Below, one piece after another: positions 5,813 through 7,951 of a DNA stretch of 7,951 nt. Each line of letters begins with the position of its first letter. The first letter of the stretch is position 1. This DNA is from Chloroflexota bacterium. Lineage in GTDB: Bacteria > Chloroflexota > Anaerolineae > UBA3071. Where the stretch lies: the NCBI GenBank assembly GCA_014383605.1, contig JACNHM010000427.1, positions 1 through 7,951 on the forward strand. The letters are read 5' to 3'. Under the pieces are notes generated by a model, which saw only the letters and a program-made list of their open reading frames with translations, had not been told where the DNA came from and made no database searches. Position numbers and translations under genes: made by a program.

Positions 5813-5972
5813 TGGCCGCGGCAGCGATCATCTCGATGGCACAGCAAGCCAGACCAAAGGTGATGGCCCACATGGAGTAGCGGCGGCTCCAGTTGTAGAG
5901 AAACTCCACACCGGAGAGGAAGACGTTGCTCTTCAGCTCCTCCGGAACCTGGACGGCTTCGCTTTCGCTCAC
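5813..5972 (-). pseudogene. nuoB: NADH-quinone oxidoreductase subunit B, N-terminal fragment
   Basis: About 54 residues of NuoB are recognisable: [28 protein letters not shown] in two adjoining parts, then [14 protein letters not shown]. NuoB carries the N2 [4Fe-4S] cluster of complex I. The tandem cysteines (Cys43, Cys44) that supply two ligands are present, but the two later cysteines and the rest of a subunit of about 160-200 residues are missing. Homology stops at the edge of the inverted-repeat element; the frame then reads on through that element as unrelated residues to a TGA at 5679. The GTG start at 5972 is chosen because protein similarity begins shortly after it; an ATG at 6008 is possible. 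No other nuo gene is present. A product of about 97 residues could not form the cluster site. Confidence 0.85.
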
Positions 5973-6053
5973 GTCGCCTGCCTTTCGTTGTGAGGAAGTG
6001 CAAGGCATCGAATGCGTTGCGTCGGCACAAAAGACAGGATCTGCGATCACAGG

Positions 6054-6129
6054 ACGTCTTCGCGAAGACGTGAAACGTGAGGCGTAAAACGTGATCTCGG
6101 CTCACGTTTCACGTTTTGCGTTTCACGCC
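6054..6129. repeat. Dense palindrome cluster (ACGTGAAACGTGAG family)
   Basis: ACGTCTTCG-CGAAGACGT (6054-6071) is a perfect 18-bp palindrome. Overlapping it, ACGTGAAACGTGAG (6068-6081) pairs perfectly with CTCACGTTTCACGT (6101-6114) over a 19-nt loop. Inside and beyond, GGCGTAAAACGTG and CACGTTTT...ACGCC form a further imperfect pair reaching 6129. The cluster lies in the untranslated leader between the promoter at 6200-6228 and the nuoB start. No protein can be assigned to it. Confidence 0.8.
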
Positions 6130-6199
6130 CAGGAGGTCGCATTCGTCTCTCGATTGCCCCTTCGCCAAGTAGTGTATGTGGGGAGACAAACACAACGCT

Positions 6200-6228
6200 A
6201 TTCTACACCAAAACGAACGACGTGGCAA
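6200..6228 (-). promoter_or_regulatory. Strong sigma-70 promoter upstream of the nuoB remnant
   Basis: On the minus strand TTGCCA (-35, 6223-6228, 5 of 6) and TAGAAT (-10, 6200-6205, 5 of 6) are separated by exactly 17 bp. The start would fall near 6193, giving a leader of about 220 nt before the nuoB GTG at 5972, filled mostly by palindromes. It begins 10 bp past the iscU stop. With nuoB broken, its first intact downstream gene is the UPF0173 hydrolase. Confidence 0.7.
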
Positions 6229-6237
6229 GTTCATACC

Positions 6238-6639
6238 TCAGGAATCCGCCGCCGCGACCTGCTTCCGCCGGTAATCTTCAATGGCCTTCTTCAAGGCACC
6301 GGTGGCCAGCAGCGAGCAGTGCACCTTCAGCGGCGGCAGCCCGCCCAGGGCCTCGACGATCTCCCCGTCGCTCAGCCGCTCGGCCTCCTCCAGAGATTTG
6401 CCCTTGACCATCTCCGTGGCGATGGAACTGCTGGCAATGGCTGCCCCGCAGCCGAAGGTGCGGAAGCGGATATCCGTGATCCGCTCCGTCCCATTGACAT
6501 TGGCGACCCTGATGAAAATCTCCATCGAATCGCCACAGGTGGGATTGCCCTCATGCCCCACACCATCGGCGTTTTCGATCACCCCCACATTGCGGGGGTT
6601 CATGAAGTGGTCAATAACCGTTTCGCTGTATTGCGGCAT
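6238..6639 (-). CDS. iscU: Iron-sulfur cluster assembly scaffold, IscU/NifU type
   Basis: A 133-residue scaffold protein on which [2Fe-2S] and [4Fe-4S] clusters are built from cysteine-desulfurase sulfur before transfer to apoproteins in the cytoplasm. All three ligand cysteines are present: Cys35 in GNPTCGD, Cys64 in FGCGAA and Cys108 in VHCSLL. Asp37, which tunes cluster release, and His107 are also present. LPPLK (101-105) corresponds to the LPPVK motif bound by the HscA chaperone in the Isc system. The start PQYSETVIDHFMNPRNVG is characteristic. ATG 6639 is preceded by GAGAGG about 5 nt upstream; longer in-frame starts would add an atypical N-terminus. No iscS, nifS or hscA is adjacent; the gene is preceded by its own promoter. 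Confidence 0.95.
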   Translation of the reverse strand: MPQYSETVIDHFMNPRNVGVIENADGVGHEGNPTCGDSMEIFIRVANVNGTERITDIRFRTFGCGAAIASSSIATEMVKGKSLEEAERLSDGEIVEALGGLPPLKVHCSLLATGALKKAIEDYRRKQVAAADS

Positions 6640-6722
6640 TCTTCCTCTCGCTCCTTCGTATCGGGACAGCGGCCTGACGACCCTCCCGCTGCGCGTGAAC
6701 GGCCCCTGCAAGGCACCGTCGT

Positions 6723-6751
6723 AGGGTACCCCACATTGGCCGTTTTGTCAA
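6723..6751 (-). promoter_or_regulatory. Sigma-70 promoter of iscU
   Basis: On the minus strand an exact TTGACA (6746-6751) is followed after 17 bp by TACCCT (6723-6728, 3 of 6). A perfect GGGTACCC palindrome (6724-6731) overlaps the -10 box and could be a regulator site. The strong -35 with a weak -10 suggests an activated or regulated promoter. The leader to the iscU ATG would be about 77 nt. Confidence 0.6.
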
Positions 6752-6896
6752 AGTTTACCCCGCCTGATGCTCGACGGGTATGATTTGTATCATGCTGATG
6801 ATAAGAATTATCCCTCTCCCTTCAAGCGCTCCTGAGCACAAGCGGCAGGCACACCTTCATCAAAGTGATTTTGACGTGAGGCACAGGACGACGGAG

Positions 6897-6938
6897 TCCC
6901 CAACTTGTTGGGGATGCGGGCCCCGCCCCGAACAAGTT
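6897..6938. repeat. Stem-loop with two alternative folds
   Basis: TCCCCAAC (6897-6904) pairs perfectly with GTTGGGGA (6907-6914). Alternatively AACTTGTT (6902-6909) pairs perfectly with AACAAGTT (6931-6938), extended by GGG/CCC pairs inside. The two folds exclude each other. It lies inside the remnant frame at 6808-7097 and is not explained by protein coding. Confidence 0.6.
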
Positions 6939-7021
6939 CGAGAGTCCGGCGCATCACCCCTCGTATCACGATCAGCATAATGGGGTAGTACGCTTCCACT
7001 ATCGCTGCGGTCGCTATGGGT

Positions 7022-7074
7022 GTAGCGGTTGGCGTTGGGGTGGGCGTGGGAGTAGGCGTCGGAGTCGCCGTGGG
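7022..7074. repeat. Degenerate 6-bp tandem repeat coding Thr-Pro
   Basis: On the minus strand a hexamer of ACnCCn type is repeated about eight times with third-position variation, encoding alternating Thr-Pro with an occasional Ala or Ile. The third-position variation indicates past selection for the protein repeat rather than pure DNA slippage. Confidence 0.8.
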
Positions 7075-7097
7075 CATTGGCGAAGCAGGTAACCCTA

Positions 7098-7703
7098 CTA
7101 CCGAGCATGACTTGGCCCTTCCATTACACCTAAAGTATTCGATTCATTCAGATGAACACGAACGCTTGTGCTGTCGAAAACATAAACTGAGGACAAGTCC
7201 GGGCAGGGCGTGCCAACTTCGTAGTAGATCTTTCTAGTCGAAGAACCATCGGCAACTTCAATAACAGCCGACAAGACAAGGTTGTCACAGTCCGATCTCG
7301 TGACATCGGGCAACACATCCCGATCTCCACGCGTGAAGCCGACACATCCCAAGACCCTGGCATACCCAGACTTACCAGATCCGTTGCGCCCAGACACTGC
7401 TGTAAGGTTAGGTGAAAAGGTGAGAGTTTGTTTCTCCACAAGTGCATTGATGTTCTGCAGATCCGATATTGCTACCAAGCGTATTGGGCGTTGGTCTGCT
7501 TCTGTGGATCTCTGGGCAAAGCCCAATACTGGTCGCTGACCACCCGAATCTATCAAGCCGGCATCTTCGAGCAAGTATGTTAGCAATTCCTGGTAGTCGT
7601 CTTCGGTGAACGGCTTGCCTCTGAGCACCTTGTGCAAAGCAGCTTGTTCCCAGTATTGAAGACTGGTAGCCCATTCAAGTATTTCCCCAAGAACACTAGC
7701 CAT
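7098..7703 (-). pseudogene. AAA-family ATPase, N-terminal fragment
   Basis: 201 residues remain of what is normally a protein of several hundred residues. The N-terminal helical region (ILEWATSLQYWEQAALHKVL, residues 8-27), the INALVEKQTLTF strand (85-96) and the Walker A box GRNGSGKSGYARVL (105-118) match large AAA_13-like ATPases. In those, a GxNGxGKSGY P-loop is followed by a long coiled coil and a C-terminal Walker B; several relatives of this architecture (RloC, PrrC-like) are RNA-cutting or anti-phage proteins. Here the frame ends at a TAG soon after VYVFDSTSVRVHLNESNTL, so coiled coil, Walker B and any effector are missing. ATG 7703 is preferred over ATG 7727 because GGGAGG lies 5 nt upstream. 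The fragment could not hydrolyse ATP. Confidence 0.75.
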
Positions 7704-7800
7704 GTGAGCCTCCCATCGCACTCCCACCCGATACCAGAGATGAGTACTCTGGCAGGTACACTACCGCTACTAGTGGGTCACTTGTCATGACCATTGCCAT

Positions 7801-7828
7801 TTGGATTTGGAGCAAAATGGTGTATAAT
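7801..7828 (+). promoter_or_regulatory. Promoter of the transposase gene
   Basis: TTGGAT (7801-7806) and an exact TATAAT (7823-7828) are 16 bp apart. Transcription would begin near 7835, about 37 nt before the transposase ATG. It is the only strong plus-strand promoter I can see in the window. Confidence 0.7.
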
Positions 7829-7871
7829 GACGGGCACAGTCCCAAGCATCCTGATTCGAAGGAGTCTGGCA

Positions 7872-7951
7872 ATGACCCGTCGACAAAGAGATCCGTTGCG
7901 TCCGCTCACTGCCAAAGAGCGCGAAGTCCTGGAGCAAATCAGTCGTGCACA
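7872..7951 (+). CDS. IS630-family transposase, N-terminal end only
   Basis: The first 26 codons read MTRRQRDPLRPLTAKEREVLEQ and then ISRA before the window ends. The DPLRPLT(A/E)xER start followed by an amphipathic helix is what I recall for the N-terminal helix-turn-helix of IS630/Tc1-mariner-type transposases, which cut and paste DNA at TA sites with a DDE nuclease domain. That domain is outside the window, so intactness is unknown. The start is supported by AAGGAG (7858-7863 region) about 8 nt upstream and by a promoter ending in TATAAT. It is the only gene on the plus strand and lies divergent to the truncated ATPase. Confidence 0.65.
   Translation, partial: MTRRQRDPLRPLTAKEREVLEQISRA

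Larger units (their letters stand above)
6808..7097 (-). pseudogene. Fragment of a surface protein with Thr-Pro linker
   Basis: The minus-strand frame reads SCSVVGLPASP, then a Thr/Pro/Ala repeat of about 20 residues (PTATPTPTPT type), then AIVEAYYPIMLIVIRGVMRR and a tail ending at a TGA at 6808. TP-rich linkers followed by a short hydrophobic, Arg-ending tail of the YLPLIxR kind are common at the C-termini of secreted Chloroflexota proteins, so this looks like such an end piece. It has no N-terminal domain, no signal peptide and no ribosome binding site. Upstream it runs into the AAA ATPase gene in a different frame, and a TGA at 7144-7146 closes it. I read it as a rearranged remnant rather than a gene. 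Confidence 0.5.
7770..7951 (+). mobile_element. Left part of an IS630-like insertion sequence
   Basis: A transposase start, promoter and ribosome binding site lie together at the right edge. The left terminus should be within about 100 bp of the start codon. The stretch from about 7770, with an inverted GGTCA/TGACC pair (7776-7780 and 7788-7792) next to TA dinucleotides, is a reasonable place because IS630 elements insert at TA. The boundary is inferred; the right end is outside the window. Confidence 0.4.

Noticed and set aside
5033..5863. A 276-codon plus-strand open frame
   Set aside because: Antisense to the UPF0173 hydrolase and the inverted-repeat element; no domain features.
6780..6793. 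ATGAT/ATCAT inverted repeat upstream of the iscU promoter as an operator
   Set aside because: Only 5-bp arms in AT-rich sequence, about 30 bp from the -35 box; too weak to separate from chance.
6897..6940. Integron attC-like site
   Set aside because: The inverted arms superficially resemble attC, but the RYYYAAC/GTTRRRY core sites are not in place and there is no integrase or cassette.
7016..7237. Plus-strand frame encoding a Val-Gly repeat
   Set aside because: It is the complement of the Thr-Pro repeat. The minus-strand reading is the one with a known biological pattern, and no ribosome binding site supports the plus frame.

Overview
The window looks like a piece of a GC-rich bacterial chromosome, most probably a Chloroflexota (Anaerolineae/Caldilineae-like) genome. 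That is an inference from the Thr-Pro linker remnant, the style of the intergenic simple repeats and the gene families; no rRNA or other phylogenetic marker is present. Every chromosomal gene is on the minus strand. Only a transposase start at the far right reads plus. I saw no tRNA, rRNA or CRISPR array.

Right part (about 6640-7951): an accessory, decayed zone. It holds the 5' end of an IS630-type transposase with a good promoter, the N-terminal 201 residues of a large AAA ATPase that stops shortly after its Walker A motif, and a Thr-Pro-rich fragment in a different frame that resembles the C-terminal linker of a Chloroflexota surface protein. A stem-loop able to fold in two ways follows.

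Middle right (about 5627-6640): iscU, a NifU/IscU-type Fe-S scaffold gene, has its own TTGACA promoter. Next comes a near-consensus promoter that now serves only the first ~54 codons of nuoB (complex I subunit B). The nuoB fragment is cut off by a 144-bp element with near-perfect 20-bp terminal inverted repeats. Beyond that element lies an intact UPF0173 metallo-hydrolase. This looks like a rearrangement in which the rest of nuoB was lost.

Centre (about 2707-4790): a tight three-gene group. A small protein with two CxxC pairs overlaps a flavin amine-oxidase-superfamily enzyme by an ATGA junction, and an orphan UPF0175 antitoxin-like gene follows after 20 nt. This is the best candidate here for an uncharacterised functional unit.

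Left part (1-2660): lpdA (dihydrolipoamide dehydrogenase) with two consecutive hairpins in its leader, a DUF624/YesL-like membrane protein after a 7-bp tandem repeat, a REP-like stem-loop, and the 5' end of a winged-helix regulator gene with an exact TTGACA-17-TACAAT promoter and overlapping palindromic operator candidates.

The intergenic spaces hold several different short-repeat or palindrome families (near 357-391, 1071-1119, 4863-4918, 5669-5812, 6054-6129 and 6897-6938). Together with the two truncated genes, they suggest a repeat-rich, recently reshuffled locus.
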